Assembly: GCF_900107435.1 (NCBI RefSeq)
Contig: NZ_FNPZ01000001.1
Span: 530,960-594,959, forward strand
DNA length: 64,000 bases
Direction of reading: 5' to 3'
Source: Herbiconiux ginsengi
Lineage (GTDB): Bacteria > Actinomycetota > Actinomycetes > Actinomycetales > Microbacteriaceae
Below, in pieces: positions 17,790 through 26,262 of this stretch (position 1 is the stretch's first letter; every line of letters begins with the position of its first letter). The notes beneath the pieces are model-generated. The model did no database searches. It was not told the DNA's origin and saw only the letters and a program-made list of their open reading frames with translations. Position numbers and translations under genes: made by a program.

Positions 17790-17848
17790 GGCCCAGTGAG
17801 CTCTGAGGCCTAGCGAGCACTGAGGCCTAGCGAGCACCGAGGCCTAGC
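17781..17848 (+). repeat. 4 x 17-bp tandem repeat spanning two convergent gene ends
   Basis: Four consecutive 17-bp units of the form GAGCtCTGAGGCCtAGC (17781-17797, 17798-17814, 17815-17831, 17832-17848), differing at one to three positions. The first unit contains the TGA of the SRAP gene; the last contains the minus-strand TAG of the SMP-30 gene. Each unit therefore offers a stop codon for both strands. Confidence 0.9.
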
Positions 17849-18701
17849 CGCCGAACGCGCGCACCGGCAAGCCGCGCACCCCGGCCGGAGCGGCGAACAC
17901 CGAACCCGCCAGCGGCTGCTCGCCGTCGGCCAGGTTCTCGCGCGAGGTCGTGATGTAGAGCGTGCTGAGCGCAGGGCCGCCGAAGGTGCACGAGGTGACG
18001 TTCGTGGCCGGCAGCTCCACCACATCCGCCAGCGCTCCGGATGCGTCGTAGTGGTGCACCGCCGCGCCACCGTAGAGCGCCACCCACACGCCGTCCTCGT
18101 CGTCGACCCAGAGCCCGTCGGGATCGCCGGCTCCTTCCGCCACGTGCACGAACGGCCGCCGGTCGCTCAGCACCCCGGCGGCGTAGTCGAACACGTCGAT
18201 GCGTCGGGTGGGCGTGTCGACGTAGAACATCCGCGAGCCGTCGGCGGTGAAGCCGAGGCCGTTCGAGATCGTCGCCCCGTCGAACATCCGCTCGATCGAT
18301 CGGTCGACACCGAACCGCCACAGGGTTCCGGCCCCCGGGATCATGTCGTACGACATCGAGCCGCAGAGCAGCCGCCCCTCGGGGTCGCATCCGCCCTCGT
18401 TGAAGCGAATGCCCGCACTCGCCGCCCACACGGGTTCGCTCGCCCACTCGCGCCCACCGTCGGCTCCCCACAGGGTGAACTCGCGCTCGGTCACCACCAC
18501 GAAGCCGCCGCCCACCCGAGGGCGCACCATCGCGGCGATCGTCGACCCCGTGGGCATCCGGTCGACCGCCCCGTCGGCGCCGAGCGACAGCACGTCGCCG
18601 CGGAACATGTCGACCCATTTCAGGCCGCCCCAGGCCTCCGACCACACCGCCCCTTCGGCGTGGAAGGCGATCGGATCGGTGACCTGCTCAGCGCTGACCA
18701 T
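17844..18701 (-). CDS. SMP-30/gluconolactonase/LRE-family lactonase
   Basis: A 285-residue six-bladed propeller protein. The metal-site Glu is in FHAEGAVW near residue 16, and later blocks (RFNEGGCDPEGRLLCGS; ISNGLGFTADGSRMFYVDTP; DPDGLWVDDEDGVWVALYGG) carry the Asn and Asp ligands of the family. It probably opens a sugar lactone; the substrate is unknown. The ATG follows a GGGGGAG ribosome site, and a GATAAT -10-like hexamer lies about 40 bp upstream. Confidence 0.88.
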   Translation of the reverse strand: MVSAEQVTDPIAFHAEGAVWSEAWGGLKWVDMFRGDVLSLGADGAVDRMPTGSTIAAMVRPRVGGGFVVVTEREFTLWGADGGREWASEPVWAASAGIRFNEGGCDPEGRLLCGSMSYDMIPGAGTLWRFGVDRSIERMFDGATISNGLGFTADGSRMFYVDTPTRRIDVFDYAAGVLSDRRPFVHVAEGAGDPDGLWVDDEDGVWVALYGGAAVHHYDASGALADVVELPATNVTSCTFGGPALSTLYITTSRENLADGEQPLAGSVFAAPAGVRGLPVRAFGG

Positions 18702-18823
18702 GCTCGCGTCTCCCCCGTGTGTCGTGCCGACGATGCGTGCCCATTATCGCGTGCCCCGCGCCTGCGCTCCGTCGCTCGCGCCGACCGGCCGAACGGGGGA
18801 TCGCGAGATCGGCGTGGTCGACC

Positions 18824-19636
18824 TCACCGGCCGGCGTCGGCATCGACCAGGGTCACGACCCAGCCGTACTCCTCCGCGCGCCGGCGGAGCGCGTCGGCGT
18901 TCGCCGAGCAGCGCGAGACGGCCTCGCCCGACGGGTAGAGCTCCTCGATCACGAGCGGTGGCACGAAGCGCCCACCGAGGCCGGAGTGCCGCCGGCAGCG
19001 ATCGGTCCACCATCGGTCGGTGGAGCGGCGCACCGCGGTCTGCGCCGGAACCTCCGCCCGCACCACGGCGAGGGCCTCGTAACCGTGCTCGTCGAGGTCG
19101 CCGAGCAGCGCCTCGAGGTGTTCGGTGCTGGCCAGCGTGCCCTGGATGACGACGCTCTCCTGGTGCTGCAGGCTGCGTTGGCGCATCCGGTTCGCTATCG
19201 CGGTCGACTCCGCGTGCACGAAGGCCGACAGTTCGCGCACCGACACGGGCCGCCCGTCGGAGAGCTCGTGCGACATCCACTGGTCGAGGCGGCCGCTGTC
19301 CCGCGACTCGACCAGCAGGGCGTCTTTGAACGCATCGGCATCGATGTGCCGATAGCCGGCGAACTCCGCGCGACCGGCGACGGCCGTCGTCTTTCCGGCT
19401 CCCGGCGGCCCCGCCGTGATCACCGCCGTGAGCGGGCCCACCTGGTCGGCTTGCATCTCGGTCAGTGCCGCATCGATGAGTTCGTCGTGAAAGCGCAGGC
19501 GCGCAGGTTCGTAGAGCTCGCCGTCGGTGGAGAAGAGCGTGCGAGTGGTGCGCCCGGACACCTCCGTCCACGGGTCGGTGAGCCCGGACGCCACGAGGTG
19601 TGCCGACAACTCCGCCGCAACGAGGTCGGCACTCAC
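18824..19636 (-). CDS. zeta-toxin-family P-loop kinase
   Basis: A 270-residue protein with a P-loop GPPGAGKTT (76-84), followed by HIDADAFKDALL, a zeta-toxin motif that binds the kinase substrate, and a charged C-terminal half. Zeta toxins phosphorylate UDP-N-acetylglucosamine and block wall synthesis. The GTG at 19636 overlaps the stop of the HTH gene by 4 bp (GTGA), so the partner is made first and the two are coupled, as in toxin-antitoxin operons. The partner is an HTH protein, not a classical epsilon antitoxin. Confidence 0.85.
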   Translation of the reverse strand: MSADLVAAELSAHLVASGLTDPWTEVSGRTTRTLFSTDGELYEPARLRFHDELIDAALTEMQADQVGPLTAVITAGPPGAGKTTAVAGRAEFAGYRHIDADAFKDALLVESRDSGRLDQWMSHELSDGRPVSVRELSAFVHAESTAIANRMRQRSLQHQESVVIQGTLASTEHLEALLGDLDEHGYEALAVVRAEVPAQTAVRRSTDRWWTDRCRRHSGLGGRFVPPLVIEELYPSGEAVSRCSANADALRRRAEEYGWVVTLVDADAGR

Positions 19637-20088
19637 GAGTGGCCGGTCGCGACCGTCTTCACCTGGCCGCGCAGCTGGTCGTACTCCTTCTCTGTCAGCA
19701 GGCCGTCGAGGAATGCCTGCCCGAGCTGCGCCGCGTTGCCGGATGACGAGACCGCGCCGTCGTGGGCGGCATCGGCCGACGGCGGCGACGACGTCATGCG
19801 CATCGCGAGCAGCCGCTGCATCATCTGCTCGCTCGTGCAGTCGCCCACGGCGCGGTGCAGGATGATCTCGCGCGGCGACTCCTCGAACGACGCCAGCCGG
19901 CGCCGCTTGAGCCGCCGCGAGACTTCGGGCTGCGAGAGCCCGACGAGTTCGGCGATGGTGCGCTGCGACAAACCCTCGTCGTCGAGACGCAGGATGTCGC
20001 GGCGGAGGTGCAGGTCGGCGAGCTCTCGCTGACTGCGCGAGAGCAGCGCGCGCTGCACGGCGGGAAGGGCAAGCAGTTCCGGAGTCAT
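19633..20088 (-). CDS. HTH protein, probable antitoxin/regulator of the zeta-type toxin
   Basis: A 151-residue protein with a central helix-turn-helix (LSQRTIAELVGLSQPEVSRR, about residues 41-60) and a C-terminal helical part (LGQAFLDGLLTEKEYDQLRG) resembling the tail of SHOCT-like domains. It lies directly upstream of, and overlaps, the zeta-toxin gene. ATG 20088 has a GAGGTG ribosome site, and an inverted repeat (20101-20117) in its promoter suggests autoregulation. That it neutralises the toxin is inferred from the arrangement. Confidence 0.75.
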   Translation of the reverse strand: MTPELLALPAVQRALLSRSQRELADLHLRRDILRLDDEGLSQRTIAELVGLSQPEVSRRLKRRRLASFEESPREIILHRAVGDCTSEQMMQRLLAMRMTSSPPSADAAHDGAVSSSGNAAQLGQAFLDGLLTEKEYDQLRGQVKTVATGHS

Positions 20089-20100
20089 CAGACACACCTC

Positions 20101-20117
20101 TGATACCAAAAGTATCA
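20101..20117. promoter_or_regulatory. inverted repeat in the toxin-HTH operon promoter
   Basis: TGATAC, 5 bp, GTATCA: a perfect 6-bp inverted repeat 13-29 bp upstream of the HTH gene. It probably overlaps the -10 region, the position expected for an autoregulatory operator. Confidence 0.55.
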
Positions 20118-20196
20118 CCCTCTTGTCACGGCGCGCGAGGAGGAGGACCCTAGGTGCCAGGAACAGACGGTGAGGTCTGAAAGGCGGTGAGTTCGC

Positions 20197-20613
20197 ATGC
20201 GCGCCAATGCAGTGCTCTGGTGGATTCTGGCGGCATTCTTCGTGGTGGTCGACGTCGCGTACCTCGTGTGGAATCTCGTGTCCTACGGCGCCGTGGAGTG
20301 GTCGGGCACCGTGGCGCTGTCGCTGGCCACGATCGCCTCGGTCTTCCTGGCCTTCTATCTCACCCGCGCTCACTCCGCCGAGCACGGCGAACTGCCCGAG
20401 GACCGCCTCGACGGCGAGATCGACGAGGGCGACCCGGAGATGGGCTTCTACAGCCCCTGGAGCTGGTGGCCGATCATGCTCGCGTTCTCGGCGGGCCTGT
20501 TGATGCTCGGCCTCGCCGTGGGGTTCTGGATCTGCTTCATCGGCGCCGCGCTCCTCCTCGTCTCCGTGGTGGGCTGGGTCTTCGAGTACTACCGCGGATA
20601 CTTCGCCCGCTGA
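20197..20613 (+). CDS. ctaF: cytochrome c oxidase subunit IV, actinobacterial type
   Basis: A 138-residue membrane protein matching the actinobacterial aa3 oxidase subunit IV: four hydrophobic segments, a polar loop (PEDRLDGEIDEGDPEMG) and the diagnostic GFYSPWSWWPIMLAFSAG, ending VFEYYRGYFAR. Length is as in Mycobacterium CtaF (139). An AAGGCGGTGAG ribosome site precedes the ATG. In most actinobacteria ctaF sits next to ctaC/ctaD and the bc1 genes; here the neighbours are a toxin pair and an alcohol dehydrogenase, so it is an orphan or second copy. Confidence 0.88.
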   Translation: MRANAVLWWILAAFFVVVDVAYLVWNLVSYGAVEWSGTVALSLATIASVFLAFYLTRAHSAEHGELPEDRLDGEIDEGDPEMGFYSPWSWWPIMLAFSAGLLMLGLAVGFWICFIGAALLLVSVVGWVFEYYRGYFAR

Positions 20614-20662
20614 CGCGCGTCGGTCGGCTCCCACCGTGGTGCCGGATGTCTACAGTGAGTGC

Positions 20663-21676
20663 ATGAAGGCCTTTCTCGTCACGTCCCCCGCCACCGGCGC
20701 CGTCTCCGACGTCGCACCACCCGAACCCGGCGCCGGGCAGGTCGTGGTGCAGATCGATCACGCGGGGATCTGCGGCACGGATGTCGGCCTGTTCCGCGGC
20801 GATCCCGACCGTCTCGCCCAGCTCGACCTGACCTTCCCGCTGCGCCTCGGCCACGAGTGGAACGGCCGGGTGATCGAGGCCGGCCAGGGCGTCGACGCCG
20901 CGTGGGTCGGCAAGAGGGTGACCGGTGACACGATGCTCGGCTGCGGGCATTGCGAGCGCTGTCTCTCCGGCCGCCACAACGTCTGCGCCGACCGGTTCGA
21001 GATCGGCGTGCGCGGTAATTGGCCGGGGGCGCTCGCCGAGCGGCTGCTGGTGCCGGTGACCGCGCTGTACGAACTGCCCGATGCCGTCACCGCACAGCTG
21101 GGGGCGATGGTGGAGCCGGGAGCGAACGCCTTGCGCAGCGTGCGCGCCGCGGGGGTGCAGGCCGGCTCGCGTGCGCTCGTGCTCGGCACGGGCACCATCG
21201 GGTTGCTCAGCGCGCTCTTCGCCCGGGCCGAGGGCGCCGAGGTGCACGTGCTCGGCCGCGACCCCGAGGCGCTCGAGCTGGCCCGCTCACTGGGCGTGGC
21301 CGGTGCGTGGACCCAGGACGAGCTGCCCTCGCTGGTCTGGGATGCGGTCATCGACGCCACGAACGCCGCAGCGATGCCTCGCTTCGCCGTGGATGTGGTC
21401 GAGCCGGGCGGTCGGGTGGCACTGGTCGGCATCTCGGGCGAACCGAGCCTCATCGACACGCGGGTCGTGGGCGGAAAAGACGTGACCGTTGTCGGCATCC
21501 TCGCCGGTTCGCCCGCCATCCAGGCCACCATCGACGCCTACGCGAGCGGCCGGGTCGATCCGCTCCCGCTCATCTCACGGGTGATCGCGCTCGACGAGGT
21601 GGCCGACGCGCTCAGTGGCGCCCGGCCCATGAAGTCGGCGGGGGCCCCGAAGGTGCTGGTCGACCTGGCGCGCTGA
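20663..21676 (+). CDS. zinc-dependent alcohol/sorbitol dehydrogenase (MDR family)
   Basis: A 337-residue zinc MDR. Catalytic-zinc residues are in AGICGTDVG (Cys) and GHEWNG (His-Glu), and the structural-zinc cluster CGHCERCLSGRHNVC is complete. The cofactor motif is VLGTGTIGLLSALFA. Such enzymes oxidise polyols or secondary alcohols with NAD(P). ATG 20663 follows TACAGT (20651-20656) by 6 bp, suggesting a leaderless mRNA. The gene ends just before a long hairpin shared with 24490-24555. Confidence 0.9.
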   Translation: MKAFLVTSPATGAVSDVAPPEPGAGQVVVQIDHAGICGTDVGLFRGDPDRLAQLDLTFPLRLGHEWNGRVIEAGQGVDAAWVGKRVTGDTMLGCGHCERCLSGRHNVCADRFEIGVRGNWPGALAERLLVPVTALYELPDAVTAQLGAMVEPGANALRSVRAAGVQAGSRALVLGTGTIGLLSALFARAEGAEVHVLGRDPEALELARSLGVAGAWTQDELPSLVWDAVIDATNAAAMPRFAVDVVEPGGRVALVGISGEPSLIDTRVVGGKDVTVVGILAGSPAIQATIDAYASGRVDPLPLISRVIALDEVADALSGARPMKSAGAPKVLVDLAR

Positions 21677-21711
21677 GCGCCCGGCCGTGCGCCTTCAGGG
21701 AGACGCGTGGA

Positions 21712-21777
21712 TTTCGGGAGGAGGAGAAGCGAACCGAGGCCGTATACGGGGGTAGTCCGCTTCTCCTCCTCCCGAAA
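21712..21777. repeat. long palindromic element, copy 1 (20-bp perfect arms)
   Basis: Arms 21712-21731 and 21758-21777 (starting TTTCGGGAGGAGGA) pair without mismatch and continue past one mismatch. The loop carries GAGGCCGTATACGGGGGT. It lies between convergent genes, so it may terminate both. Copy 2 at 24490-24555 has the same arms and loop with paired changes. Confidence 0.85.
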
Positions 21778-21887
21778 CGACGTCCAAGGCCTGGCGGACT
21801 GACCGGGGGGAGATCGCCGTGACCGAAGCACCTCCGCCCCCCTGAGCTGCTGCCCCCGCACCCGCACCCGGGCGCCGATGGCGACTG

Positions 21888-22334
21888 TCAGGGCAGGCGC
21901 GACACGGTCCAGGCGATGAAGAGCGCCGGCACGGTGATTCCTACGATCAGGCCGAAGACACCGATGCCGATGCCGGTGGTGGCCTGACGACGGCCTGAAT
22001 CGAAGCGACCGGCGAAGTGCGGCTGCTCTGAGCGGTGCAGGCCGATGATTCCGAGCACGATGGCCGCGATGCTCACGAGCAGCAGCGGGTTGAACACCAC
22101 CGAGACGATCGCGCAGATGCGCGCCCAGCGGGCGACCTCGTTGCGCGGCGCCGACTGCGCGCGGGCCGGACGCGCTGCGGGCGGCGTGTGCCCACCCGCC
22201 GCGGCGGGCGTGTCCGGGCCGCTCGCGGTGACCGCGGAACCCAGCACATTCGCGGATGCCGGCGCGATCGGCATCCCCGGCGGCGCCCACTCGGTGCTCC
22301 CGCCCGCATCCGCGGCGTCTGTTCGCGTGTCCAT
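21888..22334 (-). CDS. DUF4190-type small membrane protein
   Basis: A 148-residue protein with a Pro/Ala-rich cytoplasmic N-half and two membrane helices in the C-half (RICAIVSVVFNPLLLVSI; GIGIGVFGLIVGITV), joined by a loop with GLHRSEQPHFAGR. This layout matches DUF4190/DUF4352-neighbour proteins common in actinobacteria. Function unknown. ATG 22334 has an AGGGAGAGG ribosome site. It lies downstream of the ABC-2-like gene and may be co-transcribed with it. Confidence 0.75.
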   Translation of the reverse strand: MDTRTDAADAGGSTEWAPPGMPIAPASANVLGSAVTASGPDTPAAAGGHTPPAARPARAQSAPRNEVARWARICAIVSVVFNPLLLVSIAAIVLGIIGLHRSEQPHFAGRFDSGRRQATTGIGIGVFGLIVGITVPALFIAWTVSRLP

Positions 22335-22395
22335 GCCTCTCCCTCTGCGCCCCCGCGCGGCTTCCACCGTACCGCTCCGCGGCTCCGAGCCACCG

Positions 22396-23502
22396 CTACG
22401 ACGTCGGAGCCGCAGTCGCAGTCGCGGCGGGCTCGGGCTTCGGGTCGGGCGCCGGGGCCGGGATACGCCCGGGGCCGTACTTGAGCGAACGCGCGATCAC
22501 GAAGGCGCCTGTCGCCCCGAGCAGCCACGCGCCCAGCACCAGGTACGGCTCCGCATGCGGAAAATCGGGGAAGTAGGTGAGGTCGCGCAACGCGCGCACG
22601 GTCGCGCCCGTAGGCATCCAGCGCCCCATGAACTCGTAGAACGGCGGCAGCAGCTGTGGCGCCACCGCCCCGCCCGACGACGGGTTGCTGATGAGGATGA
22701 AGAGCGCCCAGGTGGGCACGAGCGCCCACCTCCCGCCGATCACCACGCGCCAGAAGCTGTACACCGCCCCCGCGATGAACACCGAGCACGAGAGCACGGC
22801 CCAGACGGGCACGATCGGAAAGCTCTCGAAGCCGAAGATCGGCCCGGTGGTGAGGGTGATGACGAGGCCGACGAGGATGGCACGCCCTGCGTCCCAGATC
22901 AGCTCGCCGGCCAGCGTGAGCCCCGCGGCGTTCACCCGGGTCTGGATGGCGCCGACGAAGCCGATGATCGTGGCCGCGAGCGCGAGGTTGAACAGTACGA
23001 GTCCACTCGGGTCGCTGGAGCTCAGCGGATGCAGGTCGGTGACCGTGATGCTCACGCCCGCCTTCTGGCCGAGCTCGGTGGCGTCGGCGTCGATGAGCTT
23101 CGCGATCGACGCGCCCGAGGCACTCGAGATGAAGAGCTCGGCGCTCGTGCCGCTGCCGGTGACGAGAGCGGCGTAGATCTCCTGCTGGTCGATGGCTTCC
23201 TTCGCCGCGGCCACCGAGGAATAAGAGGAGACGACGAAGGAGGTGCCTTCGAGGTTCTCCAGGCCCTGGTCGAACTGCGCTGCAGTCACGGTGTCGGAGA
23301 CGATGCCGATCGGCACGTCGTGCGGCTGCGGATTGCTCATCGCGAGGCTGTACGAGGTCACGAACAGTGCCGCGAAGAGCGAGACCAGCAGAGAGACGAT
23401 GAGGGCGGGCTTGTTGGGCCCGGTCACGGCGCGCTTCGCGGCACCGAGGCTCCGCTGAACCGGGGTGGAGTCAGGGGCAGCCGGGGAATCTGACGACGAC
23501 AT
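22396..23502 (-). CDS. DUF3533/YhgE-Pip-like membrane protein (ABC-2-type permease fold)
   Basis: A 368-residue membrane protein: one N-terminal helix (LIVSLLVSLFAALFVTSYSL), a large extracytoplasmic domain (residues about 60-190), then five helices, the classic layout of ABC-2 permease-like YhgE/Pip and DUF3533 proteins. No ATPase partner is adjacent. The C-tail is Pro/Ala-rich. ATG 23502 follows TAGCGT (23509-23514, minus strand) by 6 bp. It is divergent from the TspO-like gene, with an inverted repeat between them. Confidence 0.78.
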   Translation of the reverse strand: MSSSDSPAAPDSTPVQRSLGAAKRAVTGPNKPALIVSLLVSLFAALFVTSYSLAMSNPQPHDVPIGIVSDTVTAAQFDQGLENLEGTSFVVSSYSSVAAAKEAIDQQEIYAALVTGSGTSAELFISSASGASIAKLIDADATELGQKAGVSITVTDLHPLSSSDPSGLVLFNLALAATIIGFVGAIQTRVNAAGLTLAGELIWDAGRAILVGLVITLTTGPIFGFESFPIVPVWAVLSCSVFIAGAVYSFWRVVIGGRWALVPTWALFILISNPSSGGAVAPQLLPPFYEFMGRWMPTGATVRALRDLTYFPDFPHAEPYLVLGAWLLGATGAFVIARSLKYGPGRIPAPAPDPKPEPAATATAAPTS

Positions 23503-23569
23503 GCTCTCACGCTAGCGGCAAGCGTCCGGGCCGGCATCCACTCCGATCCGAGCGGCGCGACAGCCATAT

Positions 23570-23585
23570 AGCTAAGCTGTTTAGC
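23570..23585. promoter_or_regulatory. possible operator between divergent genes
   Basis: AGCTAA-gctg-TTTAGC is an imperfect inverted repeat (GCTAA/TTAGC) in the 114-bp gap between the divergent permease-like and TspO-like genes. It is AT-rich relative to the surroundings and resembles MarR- or TetR-type sites. No such regulator is adjacent. Confidence 0.35.
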
Positions 23586-23616
23586 GAATCGATCCGCGCA
23601 CGTCGAGGAGAGAACG

Positions 23617-24450
23617 ATGACCAGCAGCGCCACAGCGACCGTCCCGCTCCCGGCCGACCGCGTTCGCCAGGTGGTGGTGGCCGCGAGCGCCGTCGTCGCC
23701 GTGATCGGGTCGTTCGTCGGCTCGGGTGCGGCCGGGGGCACGCCGATCCAGGATGCCGCGGGCGGAGCCCTGAGCGCCGACGCCACCCTCATCGCTCCCG
23801 CCGGCCCGGCCTTCTCGATCTGGAGCGTGATCTACGCCGGCCTCCTCGCCTACGCGGTCTGGCAGTTCCTCCCCCGGCAGACCGCGAGCGCGCGCCAGCG
23901 CCGCCTCGGCTACCCGATCGCGCTGACGCTGCTGCTGAACGCCGCCTGGATCGTGAGCGTGCAGGCGGGCCTGCTCGCCGCGAGCGCCGTGGTGATCGTC
24001 GTGCTGCTGGCGGCCCTCCTCGTGACGTTCGTGCTCGTGGTGCGCACCCGGCGGAGCGGACAGCCGTGGGTGGAGTCGGTGGTGGTCGACGGCACCGTGG
24101 GCCTCTACCTCGGTTGGGTCTGCGTGGCGACCGCCGCGAACCTCACGGCAGGCCTGATGGTCGCCGGTTTCGACGGCTTCGGCTGGTCTCCGGATGCCTG
24201 GGGTGTCGCGATCGTGATCGTCGCCGGCCTCGCGGGGCTGGCTCTCGCCGTCTTCGGGGCCGGCCGGCTGGCACCGGCCGCAGCCCTGGCGTGGGGCCTC
24301 GTGTGGGTGGCCGTCTCGCGCATCTCGGGGGAGCTCGTGTCGCCGCTGGTCGCATCCGTCGCTCTCGTCACGGCGATCGCGGTGGTGCTGGTGACGGTGA
24401 TGATCCGCACGGCCCACGCGACGCGGACCAGGGCGTCCGCGAGCCGGTAG
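23617..24450 (+). CDS. TspO/MBR-related membrane protein
   Basis: A 277-residue protein with about seven hydrophobic segments and the TspO-like block PAGPAFSIWSVIYAGLLAYA, followed by LLLNAAWIVSVQAG. It is longer than classical five-helix TspO (about 160) and belongs to the extended group often annotated tryptophan-rich sensory protein. It may bind tetrapyrroles or act in stress signalling; unproven. A GAGAGAA ribosome site precedes the ATG. Confidence 0.75.
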   Translation: MTSSATATVPLPADRVRQVVVAASAVVAVIGSFVGSGAAGGTPIQDAAGGALSADATLIAPAGPAFSIWSVIYAGLLAYAVWQFLPRQTASARQRRLGYPIALTLLLNAAWIVSVQAGLLAASAVVIVVLLAALLVTFVLVVRTRRSGQPWVESVVVDGTVGLYLGWVCVATAANLTAGLMVAGFDGFGWSPDAWGVAIVIVAGLAGLALAVFGAGRLAPAAALAWGLVWVAVSRISGELVSPLVASVALVTAIAVVLVTVMIRTAHATRTRASASR

Positions 24451-24489
24451 ACGTCGCGTCGGAGAGGCGCATCCGGCCGGAGACGTTTG

Positions 24490-24555
24490 TTTCGGGAGGA
24501 GGAAACGCGAACCAAGGCCGTATTCGGGGGTGGTTCGCGTTTCCTCCTCCCGAAA
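24490..24555. repeat. long palindromic element, copy 2 (25-bp perfect arms)
   Basis: Arms 24490-24514 and 24531-24555 are perfectly complementary over 25 bp, with a 16-nt loop (aggccgtattcggggg). Compared with copy 1 (21712-21777), two arm positions differ and in each case the partner base changes too, so pairing is conserved. It lies between the convergent TspO-like and histidine kinase genes. Confidence 0.88.
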
Positions 24556-24573
24556 TAACGCGGCGGTCGCGGA

Positions 24574-26262
24574 TCAGACGTGCGTCGGCTCGGAGGGAGT
24601 GACCGCGGCTTCGCCCGGCGCCGCGCTCCCGCGGGCGGGGGTCGGAGACGGGGCGGAGGCGGACGGCGCCGCGCGGGCGAGGCGCACCGTGAAGGTGGTG
24701 CCGGCCGGAGTCGAGGCGACGTCGATCGACCCCGCGTGGGCCTCGACGATCGATGCCACGATCGCGAGCCCCAGGCCCGTGCTGCCCGCCCGGCGGGAGC
24801 GCGAGGAGTCTCCGCGGGCGAAGCGCTCGAAGAGCTCCGGCACGAGTTCGGACGCGATTCCGGGACCGTCGTCGGTCACCTGCAGCTCCACCACGACGAC
24901 TTCAGAGGAGGCGGAGGGTGAGGCGGCGGGAGCCGCCGCAGCGCCCGAATCCGCGGCGCCGCCGGCCGGCACGAAGGCCACCCGCGCCGACACCGCCGTG
25001 CCCTCCGGCGTGTGCACGGCCGCGTTCGAGAGCAGGTTCAGTACGAGCTGATGCATCCGTTCCCGGTCGGCGTGCACGAGAGCCGGCGCGTCCGGAACGT
25101 CGACCGTCCAGCGGTGGCCCGGCGCCGACGCCTTGGCATCGCTCACCGCGTTCACCACGATCTCGCCGAGATCGACCTCGTCGACGTGCAGGTCCTGCCC
25201 CTCGTCGAGCCGCGCGAGCAGCAGCAGGTCGCTCACCAGGGAGTTCATGCGCTGCGCCTCCGACTCGATGCGCGCCAGGGCGTACTCCGTCATCTCGGGC
25301 AGCTCCGCACTCTGCTGCCGGGTGAGTTCGGCATAGCCCTGGATCGCGGCGAGCGGGGTGCGCAGTTCGTGACTGGCGTCGGTGACGAAGCGGCGCATCC
25401 GCTTGTCGGTCGCGGCACGCACCGCGAGCGCGTCGTCGACGTGCGCGAGGAGGTGGTTGAGCGCCTCGCCCACCTGCCCCACCTCGGTGCGCGGATCGGT
25501 GTCCGACTGCTGCACCCGCGTGGTGATCGCGACCTCGCCACGGTCCAGCGGCATCGCGGCCACGTCGGCTGCAGTGGCGGCCACCCGTTCGAGCGGGCGG
25601 AGGGCGAGCCTCACGATCACGATCACGCCGAATCCGATGATGATGATCGCCGCGAGGGCGAGCACGAGCATCGTCACCGTCTGCTGTGCCGAGGAGGCGT
25701 CGGCCGCCGCCATCGAGACCCCGGTCACGAGCAGGGCGCCCCGGCTGTCGGTCTCAGTGGCGATGCGATAGCTGCCGAGACCGTCGAGGGCGATCGTCTC
25801 GCGGGTGCCGGTGGCGAGCCCCTCCGCTTCGAGCTGCTCGACGACGGCGGGCGGCAGGGCGCTCGCGTCGCCGTCGGTGAAGCGCGCGGAGTCGACCACG
25901 GTGCCGTCGTCGATCAGGGCGACCACCGAGCCAGGTCCGCTGCCCGTGTACTCGGTGAACGGCTTCTCGGGATGGGCATCAATCTGCTTGAGGCCGTCGG
26001 CACTGTGGAAGTTGCCGTAGCGGTACTTCTCCACCGAGAACGCGAACGACGACATCGATCCGGTCAGCTGCGTGTCGACGACGCGCGTCACCGTGGCGTT
26101 CAGGATGAGGATGCTCGCGATGCCGATCGCCACGAGCACCCCTGCGACGACGGCACTGACACCCACCACGAGCCGCGAGCGCAGCGTCCAGGGGCGCCGC
26201 GCTCGTCCGGACCGGGCGCCGGCGGCGCCGCGCCCACCGGAACCCGTCTCGACGGGTGTCAT
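24574..26262 (-). CDS. OmpR-type sensor histidine kinase
   Basis: A 562-residue kinase with two membrane helices (about 31-55 and about 185-205) framing an extracytoplasmic sensor, a HAMP domain, a HisKA helix with phospho-His298 in TDASHELRTPLAAIQGY, and an HATPase_c domain (NLLSNAAVHTP, DDGPGIASELVPELFERF, GSTGLGLAI). The layout is like mycobacterial TcrY/MprB-class kinases. The ATPase domain carries an Ala/Ser-rich insertion (about residues 430-455). Its ATG overlaps the stop of the regulator gene by 4 bp. Confidence 0.92.
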   Translation of the reverse strand: MTPVETGSGGRGAAGARSGRARRPWTLRSRLVVGVSAVVAGVLVAIGIASILILNATVTRVVDTQLTGSMSSFAFSVEKYRYGNFHSADGLKQIDAHPEKPFTEYTGSGPGSVVALIDDGTVVDSARFTDGDASALPPAVVEQLEAEGLATGTRETIALDGLGSYRIATETDSRGALLVTGVSMAAADASSAQQTVTMLVLALAAIIIIGFGVIVIVRLALRPLERVAATAADVAAMPLDRGEVAITTRVQQSDTDPRTEVGQVGEALNHLLAHVDDALAVRAATDKRMRRFVTDASHELRTPLAAIQGYAELTRQQSAELPEMTEYALARIESEAQRMNSLVSDLLLLARLDEGQDLHVDEVDLGEIVVNAVSDAKASAPGHRWTVDVPDAPALVHADRERMHQLVLNLLSNAAVHTPEGTAVSARVAFVPAGGAADSGAAAAPAASPSASSEVVVVELQVTDDGPGIASELVPELFERFARGDSSRSRRAGSTGLGLAIVASIVEAHAGSIDVASTPAGTTFTVRLARAAPSASAPSPTPARGSAAPGEAAVTPSEPTHV

